Assembly: GCA_964494205.1 (NCBI GenBank)
Contig: CAZBRD010000013.1
Coordinates: 76,658-140,657 of the forward strand
From: JBBTCX01 sp964494205
GTDB taxonomy: Bacteria > Planctomycetota > Phycisphaerae > UBA1845
Reading direction: 5' to 3'
Length of the DNA: 64,000 nucleotides
This document shows, piece after piece, positions 1-7,126 of this stretch (position 1 is its first letter; each line of letters opens with the position of its first letter). The position numbers and the translations under genes were made by a program. The notes under the pieces were generated by a model, which had not been told where the DNA came from, did no database searches, and was given only the letters and a program-made list of their open reading frames with translations.

Positions 1-689
1 TCCGCAGGCGTGATCACGCCGACGCGGCCTGTGCGCTTGACGAAAATGTGATTGAAGCTGAGCAGGTTGTTGTAGTCGGCGATCTTCGTCTCGAAATATT
101 CCAGAAACTCGCGCAGGCGATCGATCCAGCCATCGGGAAAGTCTTGGCGAACTCCGCCGACGGTGATGTAGCTGTAGGTCAATCTTGCGCCGCAAACGGC
201 CTCGAACAAGTCGAGAATCATTTCTCGCTCGCGGAAGCAATAGAGGAATGGCGTGAACGCGCCCATGTCGAGGCCATAGGTGCCGAGCGAAACGAGGTGT
301 GACGCGATGCGGTTGAGCTCGCAGATTACCACGCGAATGGCTTGGCCGCGTGCGGGGACTTCGATGCCGCAGAGTCGCTCGACCGCGACGGCGAACGACT
401 GGTTGTTGTTCATGCCCGCGAGGTAGTCCATGCGGTCGGTGTAAGGGACATACTGATAGGGCGGCAGGTTCTCGCCGATTTTTTCCGCGCAGCGGTGCAG
501 ATAGCCGATGTGCGGGATGGCTTCGATGACCATCTCGCCGTCGGTGCGGAGGACGACGCGAAGCACGCCGTGCGTGGACGGATGCTGCGGACCCATGTTG
601 ACCAGCATTTCCTCGGTCTGCAGGTCCGCTTGCTGGCCACGCTCGATGTCGAGCATGAGATCGGGTTGGGCTGAGATAACGGTTTCCAA
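1..689 (-). CDS. nuoD: NADH-quinone oxidoreductase subunit D (NuoD), 3' end cut by window edge
   Basis: Subunit of the peripheral arm of respiratory complex I; NuoD lines the quinone-binding pocket with NuoB. The reading frame continues past base 1, so only about 229 N-terminal residues are visible. Family motifs seen: NMGPQHPSTHGVLR near residue 32, IGYLHRCAEK, DRMDYLAGMNNN and the HLVSLGTYGLDMGAFTPF block, all diagnostic of the 49-kDa subunit. No ATG sits at the expected N-terminus. I chose TTG at 689 because AAGAGGG lies just upstream; an in-frame ATG 11 codons later is the alternative. nuoC lies upstream on the same strand, but two unrelated genes intervene, which is unusual for a nuo operon. 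Confidence 0.93.
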   Translation of the reverse strand, partial: METVISAQPDLMLDIERGQQADLQTEEMLVNMGPQHPSTHGVLRVVLRTDGEMVIEAIPHIGYLHRCAEKIGENLPPYQYVPYTDRMDYLAGMNNNQSFAVAVERLCGIEVPARGQAIRVVICELNRIASHLVSLGTYGLDMGAFTPFLYCFREREMILDLFEAVCGARLTYSYITVGGVRQDFPDGWIDRLREFLEYFETKIADYNNLLSFNHIFVKRTGRVGVITPA

Positions 690-701
690 AGTGATACCCT
701 C

Positions 702-1025
702 TTAGGAGTTTTTGCCAGGCGATTCTTCTGAAAGCGCCCTCAATTGAACCTCGCGAATAAAGCTCTTGAACTCATCTTCATCCATTGGTTCAACACGAAA
801 GAGAAAGGCCAAATGTTGGGGTTGTACTTTCTTGGAAAGATGTTCCCAAACCTCCGCCTGCCGCTTGCCGGGACCAAGGCTCTTGAAACGACTACTTCCC
901 ACGAACGCATGCAAGTGGCCCAATTCGGTGGCTATCACTCGAACGCAATTCTTGGCATCCGGAAGTTCCTGTAGTGCACTATCCACCGCATCGGCGGCGT
1001 CTGTCAATGCGTTTTTCGCAACCAC
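702..1025 (-). CDS. Hypothetical protein overlapping the HEPN gene, possible HEPN partner
   Basis: About 107 residues, not recognised. I chose the GTG at 1025 because it overlaps the stop of the upstream HEPN gene by 22 bp, the kind of overlap seen in translationally coupled pairs; the open frame extends upstream to 1142 but that part lies inside the HEPN gene. The sequence is mostly helical in appearance (DAADAVDSALQELP, then REVQLRALSEE near the end) with a central basic patch (RFKSLGPGKRQ). There is no GSxRxGxxxxxSDxD motif, so it is not an obvious MNT nucleotidyltransferase. It ends 13 bp before nuoD. Gene pairing with HEPN suggests a two-component module; function is unknown. Confidence 0.55.
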   Translation of the reverse strand: MVAKNALTDAADAVDSALQELPDAKNCVRVIATELGHLHAFVGSSRFKSLGPGKRQAEVWEHLSKKVQPQHLAFLFRVEPMDEDEFKSFIREVQLRALSEESPGKNS

Positions 1026-1438
1026 GGGATGACTCCTGATTCGGTTCCTTCGGTCCATTCCAGAAACAACTGCGCGTCTTCCTTTCCGTGAGTCGCTGGC
1101 GATTTGTATCTTACATCGACTTTGCTGTTCCACACACCACAAATGCTCTTGAAGTTGGTTTCGACCCCTGCATTGGAATGCAATTTGGATTGTGCTCCGC
1201 TGTGTAGCAAGAGTGCTTCCAGATCATGGACCTTGAAAGTTTCGGGAAGCTCCTGCAGGTCGAGCGTTTGGCAAATGTTCAGCTTTAGTTGACATTCAAT
1301 TGCATGGCCGCCGACCCAGATTGATCCCGTATACAAACCCGCCTTTAACAAGGCGTTTGCCTCAGCGAGTCGTGTATCAACAAGTATCGAAAGCAAGTTT
1401 CGATCGATGATGGTGCGCGTTGAAAGCTGAACAGCCAA
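1004..1438 (-). CDS. HEPN-domain protein
   Basis: 144 residues. The central motif GGHAIECQLKLNIC followed by FKVHDLEALLLHSG matches the shape of HEPN domains, four-helix proteins often acting as toxins, RNases or nucleic-acid-binding partners of MNT-type nucleotidyltransferases. The canonical RX4-6H catalytic motif of RNase-type HEPN is not evident to me, so an RNase role is not established. The start is TTG at 1438, with GAGAG close upstream, and is weakly supported. It overlaps the next small gene by 22 bp and is embedded between nuoC and nuoD on the same strand, so it is probably co-transcribed with complex I genes. It could be a toxin-antitoxin-like insertion or a domesticated accessory protein. 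Confidence 0.7.
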   Translation of the reverse strand: MAVQLSTRTIIDRNLLSILVDTRLAEANALLKAGLYTGSIWVGGHAIECQLKLNICQTLDLQELPETFKVHDLEALLLHSGAQSKLHSNAGVETNFKSICGVWNSKVDVRYKSPATHGKEDAQLFLEWTEGTESGVIPWLRKTH

Positions 1439-1548
1439 CTCTCGATCCCCAAAACACTAGCGGCACAAATCAAATTGTTAGCGGATCGAACTAGCAAAGA
1501 CGAACCGCAACTTGAAGCCGATGCTCATTGTTCACTCGTTGGAGGAAA

Positions 1549-2082
1549 CTAGTGCTTCGGATTCGTCAGCTCAAACTCCGTAGTCGCCGGTATTCCGTGA
1601 TACTCCAACGGGAACTCGTAGTCCTTCCGCAACGGATGACCGATCCAGTCGTCGGCACAGAGGATTCGGCGAAGGTCGGGGTGGCCGGTGAATGTGATGC
1701 CCATCAGGTCGTATGCCTCGCGCTCGTGCCAATCCGCCGCGGGCCAGATAGTGGATACTGTGGGTAGCACGGGGTTGTCGCGGTCGCAGGTGACGCGGAT
1801 GGCGAACTCGTGCGTGGCGGTCACCAGCGTGCCGATGCGATCGAGTGAAACGCTCATCAGGTCATAGACACACGCGAACTTATTGTCAGCCAGCAGGTCG
1901 ACGGCAGTGATCGACCGCAGCAGGTTCAGTCGAAGGCGCGGGTCGTCGCGCAGGAACTTCGCGACCTCGACCCAACGGTCGGATTTCACCTCGGCATACG
2001 GGTGACTGCCGGCCATCGGTGTATCGACGATCGCGTCAGAAAACGTTTTTTTGAGCAATTCAGCAATTTCTTCGGGTGCCAT
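1549..2082 (-). CDS. nuoC: NADH-quinone oxidoreductase subunit C (NuoC)
   Basis: 177-residue 30-kDa-type subunit of complex I peripheral arm, standalone rather than fused to NuoD. Diagnostic motif seen at residues 118-155: WHEREAYDLMGI, then GHPDLRRIL, DDW.GHPLRKDYEFP. ATG at 2082; a GTGAGAAA stretch lies immediately upstream, so the Shine-Dalgarno is weak. nuoA and nuoB are not found upstream, where an unrelated secreted protein gene ends at 2184. Thus nuoC seems to be the first complex I gene of this segment, followed by the HEPN pair and nuoD. Confidence 0.95.
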   Translation of the reverse strand: MAPEEIAELLKKTFSDAIVDTPMAGSHPYAEVKSDRWVEVAKFLRDDPRLRLNLLRSITAVDLLADNKFACVYDLMSVSLDRIGTLVTATHEFAIRVTCDRDNPVLPTVSTIWPAADWHEREAYDLMGITFTGHPDLRRILCADDWIGHPLRKDYEFPLEYHGIPATTEFELTNPKH

Positions 2083-2183
2083 TTTTTTCTCACGTTCGAC
2101 GGCAAAGTTTATCTTGCGTGATATTAGTCGACCGTGGAAACAGCGTCCAACGGGTTGGCTGCTTGAGGATTGGTTTCATTCCG

Positions 2184-2924
2184 TCAACCGTTGTCGTTGT
2201 TTGAACCATTATCGTTGGCATTGGCATTCGTCGAGTTTCCAGCGACATTGTCATTGCTGTTGGCATTTCCGTTACCATTCCCGTTGTTGTTCGCGTTTGA
2301 GTTCGAATTGGTGTTGGGGGTGGCTACGTTGACGGTGACAAACGTCGGCTCGCTCTGTTCGCCGGCGGCGTTTTCACCGACGCAACGGAACATGAGGTCA
2401 CCGGTTCGGTCGGCTTCGAAGCGCACAATGCCCTCGGCAGTTTCGATCAAATCAACGATTCCGCCAGTGATTTGCACGATATTGATTGTGACTGCCTCGG
2501 TCGAACCAACGCTCTCGCACGTAAGTGTGACAGGATCGAGCAGGTTGACCGATGTATCAGAGGCCAGGAGTCGAACCGCCACGTTGACGAAACCCTGTAC
2601 CTGCGTGTGACACTCCGAAATGACTTGATAAAGACCGTCACTGGCCGTGAGTCGAAGAAGCGCGTCGCCTTCACGCAGTGCCTGGAATCGTGTGTTGGGG
2701 TTTGTGGGATTGGAAAAAGTTCCGGCTGTGATCGGGAAAACCTCCCAGCGATAGGTGGCGATGGCGCCGGGGTTCGTCTCGTTGGCGATTACTTCGCGCG
2801 ATTCGCCGACCCGCATTTCAGTCGGGCATTCCGGCGCAATGGAGATTGAGGTGCACGCGCGAAAGAAAACGAGGCATGTTGCGGCGACGACCAGCAGGCT
2901 GGCGGTCATGGTGGACTTTTTCAT
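2184..2924 (-). CDS. Secreted Ig-like protein with Asn/Gly-rich C-terminal tail
   Basis: 246 residues from ATG 2924 (MKKSTMTASLL...), chosen because it gives a clean signal peptide; the frame is open further upstream. After the hydrophobic segment, LVFFRAC could be a poor lipobox (F at -3). Two beta-rich segments follow that resemble Ig/PKD modules (RWEVFPITAG, VRLLASDTSVNLLDPVTLTCESVG, FRCVGENAAG), then a tail of about 45 residues almost entirely Asn, Gly, Ser, Ala and Asp. Such tails recur in planctomycete envelope proteins and probably act as a flexible linker. No enzymatic motif seen. Function unknown, extracytoplasmic location inferred. Confidence 0.7.
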   Translation of the reverse strand: MKKSTMTASLLVVAATCLVFFRACTSISIAPECPTEMRVGESREVIANETNPGAIATYRWEVFPITAGTFSNPTNPNTRFQALREGDALLRLTASDGLYQVISECHTQVQGFVNVAVRLLASDTSVNLLDPVTLTCESVGSTEAVTINIVQITGGIVDLIETAEGIVRFEADRTGDLMFRCVGENAAGEQSEPTFVTVNVATPNTNSNSNANNNGNGNGNANSNDNVAGNSTNANANDNGSNNDNG

Positions 2925-3126
2925 GGACCAAAATCTCCGTGTCTGCGAGCCTGATGAAACTCCGAATGCTCGTCCGCGTCGAGCGAAGTTTGCAAGGGGT
3001 CGCAATCAACCGCGCCGATTTTAGTGATGTCCGTGTAACGAAGCCAATTCAACAACCCGATGGCGGCCCGGCGCATGCTTGTACCAATAGGGCGGCGAAA
3101 AGTTGCCTGTCACCTTCGATTAGGCG

Positions 3127-3813
3127 TCACGTTCCGGGTGTGTGGCCATAGAGCTGGATGTGCAGGCGCGGGCAAAAGCGATAGCCGCGTTGCTTGCATA
3201 GCTCAGCCACCCATCGGCTTCGGGCGTCGAGGTCAGCCGTGGTGATGCCCTCGGGCATAAGCAGCACGTTGGATGGAGTGACGTGGCCGATTTTGTGCAA
3301 GAGGTCATCGATCTCATCGAGGTCATTCGGAGATGAGACGACGAACTTAAGTTGATAGTCGGGCATGTCCATGAGTCGCCGGATGACATCGAGGTTGATG
3401 CGCGATTCTTCGTGACGCTCGACCCATTCGTTTGACGCGCGACCAGCGGGCGTGGAGTTGGCAAGTTTGGGACTGATGCTGGCGAGGTCGCAGGTGATGT
3501 CTTTCCAGACGGTTGCGGCGGTTTCGATGGTGAGATGCAGGTTTCGGTTCTTGAGTTTACGCGCGAGTTCTTCGACACCAGAAGCGATCATCGGCTCGCC
3601 GCCGGTCAAGACGACGTGCGAGCAATGGAACGCAGCCACCCGACTGAGGATCGATTCGATGGAGAGGTTTTCGCCTTGCGGTTCCCATGAGGTCGTCGGG
3701 CTGTCGCACCAGGTGCAACGGAGGTTGCAGCCGGTGGTGCGAATGAAAACGCTCGGCACGCCGGCTAGCTTGCCTTCGCCCTGAATACTATGAAATATCT
3801 CGTTGATGATCAC
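3127..3813 (-). CDS. queE: 7-carboxy-7-deazaguanine synthase QueE (radical SAM)
   Basis: 228 residues. Radical-SAM enzyme converting 6-carboxy-5,6,7,8-tetrahydropterin to 7-carboxy-7-deazaguanine in queuosine/preQ0 biosynthesis. Seen: FHSIQGEG near the N-terminus, the 4Fe-4S cluster motif C29xxxC33xxC36 in TTGCNLRCTWCDS, and TGGEP around residue 70. Length is normal for the family. It starts inside the stop of the upstream lipoprotein gene (4-bp ATGA-type overlap at 3810-3813), so the two are probably translationally coupled. The pathway needs the FolE product dihydroneopterin triphosphate; folE occurs at 27.2 kb in this window, but queD and queC are not seen. Confidence 0.96.
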   Translation of the reverse strand: MIINEIFHSIQGEGKLAGVPSVFIRTTGCNLRCTWCDSPTTSWEPQGENLSIESILSRVAAFHCSHVVLTGGEPMIASGVEELARKLKNRNLHLTIETAATVWKDITCDLASISPKLANSTPAGRASNEWVERHEESRINLDVIRRLMDMPDYQLKFVVSSPNDLDEIDDLLHKIGHVTPSNVLLMPEGITTADLDARSRWVAELCKQRGYRFCPRLHIQLYGHTPGT

Positions 3814-4781
3814 GGTTGTTTGGGGTCTGCTGCGGCGTCTTCGGAATCGTTACCGTTCAGTACCGGCCAACGTAATTCGCTTTGAACAACGACCAAGTCC
3901 CATGAGTTGAGTTCAGCCTTGGTAGTACTTTTCGTGAACCAAGTGCCCCGTTTTGACTCCATGCGCATGAGATTGTCGAGGTCATAGTATTTCGTTTCGA
4001 CGAATTCGTTGACCTGCGACGACATGCAGCGACAGACGATCGAGGTGACGGATTGATCATCGGCGGAAAGATAGACGTAGGGGCCCATCGGTACGGGGCC
4101 AGATTCAATCACGCGCGCGACGACGACGTTTGGTTTCTCATCGAGACCTCGTTCAATCGAGTATTTTCTACCAGACAGCGGCGGCCCGAATTGTTCAGCG
4201 GCTGCTTTTTCCAGTTCGGTTGAAACGTACAGCACCGTCGGTCCGTCGCGATTGTCCAGCACCTGCCACACGAGCGGCATGTTCTCGGTGGTTGAGATCA
4301 CGCGCACGCCGCGTGATTCGGGAATGGTCTCTTTGCCCAGTTTGCGATGCCCCGGGAAACGCCAGAAAAAATCAGTGTACACGTATTGCCGCTCGACGGG
4401 ATTGGCTTTGGTGGACATTCGGGCGGTCCGCTTTTGGACAGTGACGGAGTGCGGAGGCGGTGGCGTTTTGCGCTCGCGATCGGGAATGGGATAGGGTGCG
4501 ATGCGAGGAACAGTATCCAGCGGACTCTTCACTTCCTGCACGATCAACGGAGCCAGCGCGATATCAAAACTGAAATCCTTCGGTTCATTCGGTTTGTAGA
4601 AGATAGCCTGCGAGAAGTGTTCGAGTGCGCGGTCCTGGATCACGGTGGGGTCGACGACGGCGGGCTTACTAGTTTCGGTGATGTTGGCGGTGCGCGGGGC
4701 GCAAGCCGTGACGAAGACTCCTATACAAGTGACGACTGCGTAACGCAGCAGGTGCAAACGTCGATGGCTTCGGTTGATCAC
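3810..4781 (-). CDS. Orphan lipoprotein upstream of queE
   Basis: 323 residues from GTG 4781, preferred over an upstream start because GAGG precedes it and it gives a short basic n-region (INRSHRRLH) before the hydrophobic stretch and the lipobox VTAC. The mature protein is Pro-rich near residues 90-125 (PYPIPDRERKTPPPP), with a C-terminal region rich in acidic residues. No recognised domain. Its last 4 bp overlap the queE start. Likely an inner- or outer-membrane anchored protein of unknown function; the coupling with queE may be positional only. Confidence 0.72.
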   Translation of the reverse strand: MINRSHRRLHLLRYAVVTCIGVFVTACAPRTANITETSKPAVVDPTVIQDRALEHFSQAIFYKPNEPKDFSFDIALAPLIVQEVKSPLDTVPRIAPYPIPDRERKTPPPPHSVTVQKRTARMSTKANPVERQYVYTDFFWRFPGHRKLGKETIPESRGVRVISTTENMPLVWQVLDNRDGPTVLYVSTELEKAAAEQFGPPLSGRKYSIERGLDEKPNVVVARVIESGPVPMGPYVYLSADDQSVTSIVCRCMSSQVNEFVETKYYDLDNLMRMESKRGTWFTKSTTKAELNSWDLVVVQSELRWPVLNGNDSEDAAADPKQP

Positions 4782-4794
4782 GATTGCTTCATCC

Positions 4795-5169
4795 TCATTT
4801 CGCTCGCGACAGGCCAAGTGCGTCGGAGTACAACTCCTCATTGAAACCCACGATCAACGTCTTGCCGATTCGCAGCGTGGGTGCTCGCAGATTGCCGGTT
4901 GGGCCGATGAGGCACCGCAGGATTTCCGCATCGTCAGGCTCCGACTTTGACACCGCGTGCCGGAAGATCGATCGCCCTTTTGTCCCGATCATCGTGCTGA
5001 CCGAGCGGGCGAGTTTCAGGGCGTCGCCTTGTCCGAGTCGGGCGTCGGCATCGAGCGTCTCCTTCACCGGAATTCCATGGTCCGCGATGAACCCCTGCGC
5101 CAACTTACAGCTGTCACAGTGTCGGCGGAGATAGAACCAGTCAATCTGTTTCGGCACCGTAAACTCCAT
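4795..5169 (-). CDS. Spx/ArsC-family thioredoxin-fold protein
   Basis: 124 residues from ATG 5169. A longer frame runs to 5259 but its extra part crosses a short GGCAACAGGC-type direct repeat and looks non-coding. Seen: a CxxC redox-like motif in YLRRHCDSCKLAQGFI near residue 18, the arsenate-reductase-like middle (ARLGQGDALKLA), and the family-typical end LRCLIGPTGNLRAPTLRIGKTL.VGF. ArsC/Spx/YffB proteins are glutaredoxin-like oxidoreductases or regulators; substrate cannot be told from sequence. It ends 13 bp upstream of the lipoprotein-queE pair and may lie in the same transcript. Confidence 0.75.
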   Translation of the reverse strand: MEFTVPKQIDWFYLRRHCDSCKLAQGFIADHGIPVKETLDADARLGQGDALKLARSVSTMIGTKGRSIFRHAVSKSEPDDAEILRCLIGPTGNLRAPTLRIGKTLIVGFNEELYSDALGLSRAK

Positions 5170-5673
5170 TGGGTTCCAGGCAACAGGCACCAGGCAGTAG
5201 GCAACAGGCCGAATCTGGACTTCCCACTCTTGAAATAGTAGTAAGTTGGATTCAGCCATGTTAACCCATGCGTATTAATTCCATTCTACAGCGCCAATAC
5301 GGATTTGGTATTGTAACGGCGGTTCAAGAGACCGGAGAATTTACCTACGATCAAGCGGCTGCCGCCGTCAGGCGCGAAGGAAATCATCTCAAAACAGATT
5401 CAATAGTCTGAATGACCATCCGAAGACTCGCCACGAAATAGTAGCTGCACGCAAGCACGTGGCCAACCGGTTGACAGCGAGACGGCGCTATGGGCAATGA
5501 GTGCCACACATTGGCATTAAGAAGTGAGTTGTCGTCGTGCGAGCAAAGCCAGGTGCGCCGGCGGCTCCCGATAACGCGGTTGATTCGTTGAATCGAGGGT
5601 CTCAACGAGTCACCGACTCATCGGAAGTCCGCCGGCGTCTGGTGTCCCAGGAGGAATGGGGGATTTCATGGGG
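5170..5673. other. Intergenic stretch without a convincing gene
   Basis: About 500 bp. Near 5178-5212 there is a short run of GGCAACAGGC / GGCACCAGGC / GGCAGTAGGC direct repeats. Small open frames occur on both strands but none has a ribosome site or plausible composition. Nothing else recognised. Confidence 0.5.
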
Positions 5674-5706
5674 AGCCCCGGCGGCTGTTGGGGAACCGCC
5701 GGGGCT
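5674..5706. terminator. Strong GC-rich hairpin after the pseudopilin gene
   Basis: AGCCCCGGCGG (5674-5684) pairs perfectly with CCGCCGGGGCT (5696-5706) across an 11-nt loop. It lies 10 bp beyond the stop of the minus-strand pseudopilin gene. On the minus strand no T-run follows, so termination efficiency is uncertain. Confidence 0.6.
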
Positions 5707-5715
5707 TTGGGGTCG

Positions 5716-6606
5716 TCAAGGAAGCGTCGGAAGATTAGGGTCATTGGGATCCTGAACACCGGATGGCCAGAGGATTTGCCCGGCTGGGTCCCACGTTTCG
5801 GTGTATGAGTAGAGCACGGAAGCTGGTGACATTAGCGCTCGCTGCGAAACCGTTTCAAGGTGATGATCGAAGAACACCACGTTGTTGCCGCCAGGATGGC
5901 GCTTTCCGGAATTACGCGGACGATTCCAGTCGTCGGGGATTTCCGCAAGCTTGTCGAAGCGGAACGGGGCGTTCGCGTTGGCTACGCGGCCTTTCAATTT
6001 CGGTGCGTCATTGAGTGACGTGTTGTGCGCTCTAGCGTTGACCCATGTGCTGTCGGCGTAGAGCATCGTGTGCGTGGTGTCTCGATAAGCCGCGGCGTTG
6101 GGGTTGAAGATCAATCGCTCGGCGTCCGTCGTCGGTTTCAGGCCGGTCATATTGTTGACGCCATAGCTCCATCGAACGGTCCATTCTTCGGGTAGTTTGT
6201 AAATATCACCGATGCCCAGTGAGTCGGGATTGATACCGGTTCTTTCGCCAACGGGGTAAAGGCGGACCGGGTCGGCATCGCTGGGGCAAGCTGCGATCTC
6301 ATACGGCCGCGGTACTTCCTGAAGCATCAATCGGGTTGGCTCAAAGGCTGCGAATACGCTGCCGCCGCCTGTCTGAGTCGTTGCACTTCGAACTGGAAAT
6401 GTTTCGTGATTGTTGTTCAGATAAATCTGAGTGGATAGCGCCATCGCACGAAGATTGGACGAGCAAGCGGTGTTTCGCGCCTGAGCCCGTGCATTCGACA
6501 GCGACGGCAATAAGATGGCAGCCATCAATGCGATGATGGCGATGACGACGAGGAGCTCAACAAGGGTAAAACCCTCGTGTTTCCTACCTTGTTCACGCGT
6601 TGACAT
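5716..6606 (-). CDS. Type II/IV pseudopilin-like protein (prepilin N-terminal methylation motif)
   Basis: 296 residues. The N-terminus carries the class III signal GFTLVELLVVIAIIALMAAILLPSL at residues 12-36, cleaved by prepilin peptidase between G and F, then a helical spine with ARNTACSSNLRAM. The C-terminal half has GKRHPGGNNVVFFDHH, the His-rich H-X-G signature common in DUF1559-like/PulG-like proteins massively expanded in planctomycetes. Expected at the inner membrane or in a pseudopilus. ATG at 6606 follows GAAAGAGGTAAATGATCC. A 200-bp leader upstream holds a mini-ORF and an attenuator-like hairpin (separate entries). Confidence 0.88.
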   Translation of the reverse strand: MSTREQGRKHEGFTLVELLVVIAIIALMAAILLPSLSNARAQARNTACSSNLRAMALSTQIYLNNNHETFPVRSATTQTGGGSVFAAFEPTRLMLQEVPRPYEIAACPSDADPVRLYPVGERTGINPDSLGIGDIYKLPEEWTVRWSYGVNNMTGLKPTTDAERLIFNPNAAAYRDTTHTMLYADSTWVNARAHNTSLNDAPKLKGRVANANAPFRFDKLAEIPDDWNRPRNSGKRHPGGNNVVFFDHHLETVSQRALMSPASVLYSYTETWDPAGQILWPSGVQDPNDPNLPTLP

Positions 6607-6728
6607 GGATCATTTACCTCTTTCCTGACAGAACTTCTCCGATGGCATCCGCCCGACTTGAGCGCACACCATTTCCCTCCGTTTTGCTGCAATTTTTGGT
6701 TGTGTGATGAGTGGTGCGTTCTCGATGC

Positions 6729-6759
6729 AAAAGACGGCGCGACATTGCCTGCCGCGCCG
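6729..6759 (-). terminator. Attenuator-like hairpin in the pseudopilin leader
   Basis: On the minus strand CGGCGCG (6759-6753) and CGCGCCG (6741-6735) form a 7-bp GC stem with an 11-nt loop, followed by TCTTTT. It sits between a mini-ORF (6811-6791) and the pseudopilin start at 6606, so it could stop transcription before the gene. Confidence 0.4.
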
Positions 6760-6790
6760 CTCATGATCTATGAGAACGCTGAAGAGTTGG

Positions 6791-6811
6791 TTAGCGACTA
6801 CAGTACTGCAT
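6791..6811 (-). CDS. Six-codon mini-ORF with perfect Shine-Dalgarno, possible leader peptide
   Basis: Minus strand AGGAGGTGACCA is followed by ATG at 6811 and codes MQYCSR then TAA. The Shine-Dalgarno is better than that of most genes in the window, yet no long frame follows. Together with the hairpin at 6729-6759 it suggests a leader-peptide arrangement upstream of the pseudopilin gene. Could be coincidence. Confidence 0.3.
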   Translation of the reverse strand: MQYCSR

Positions 6812-7126
6812 TGGTCACCTCCTAGATGTCGTCGCGGCTGCAGATCAAGGAAATCGCGATCGAACTGCGAGAAATAGGCACGCCGTGTGCCAAACGGATG
6901 GCACAAATCAGACTGGGTTTTCTCGTGAGGAATCAAGGTTGGTGAGACCGTGCGAACGTTTGGCCGTTAACTCTCACGGGCGGTTGGCGATAATGCCCTT
7001 GCTATTTGCTTGTTCCGTGAACAGTTATTTGAATTACACGGCTGCAATACGATACAATTGACCTTACATTATTATCGGACATCCAGGAATTGGCGTGCTT
7101 ATGGCCGGTTTTTCAATCGTTTTTGA
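6812..7126. other. Intergenic region between divergent pseudopilin and beta-helix genes
   Basis: About 310 bp, AT-richer than the flanks (7020-7080 especially), probably holding divergent promoters. No structured RNA or gene recognised. Confidence 0.4.

Noticed and set aside
5384..5755. Short open frames on both strands in the gap before the pseudopilin gene
   Set aside because: No ribosome sites, odd composition (Gly/Pro/Arg-rich frames crossing a hairpin); read as non-coding.
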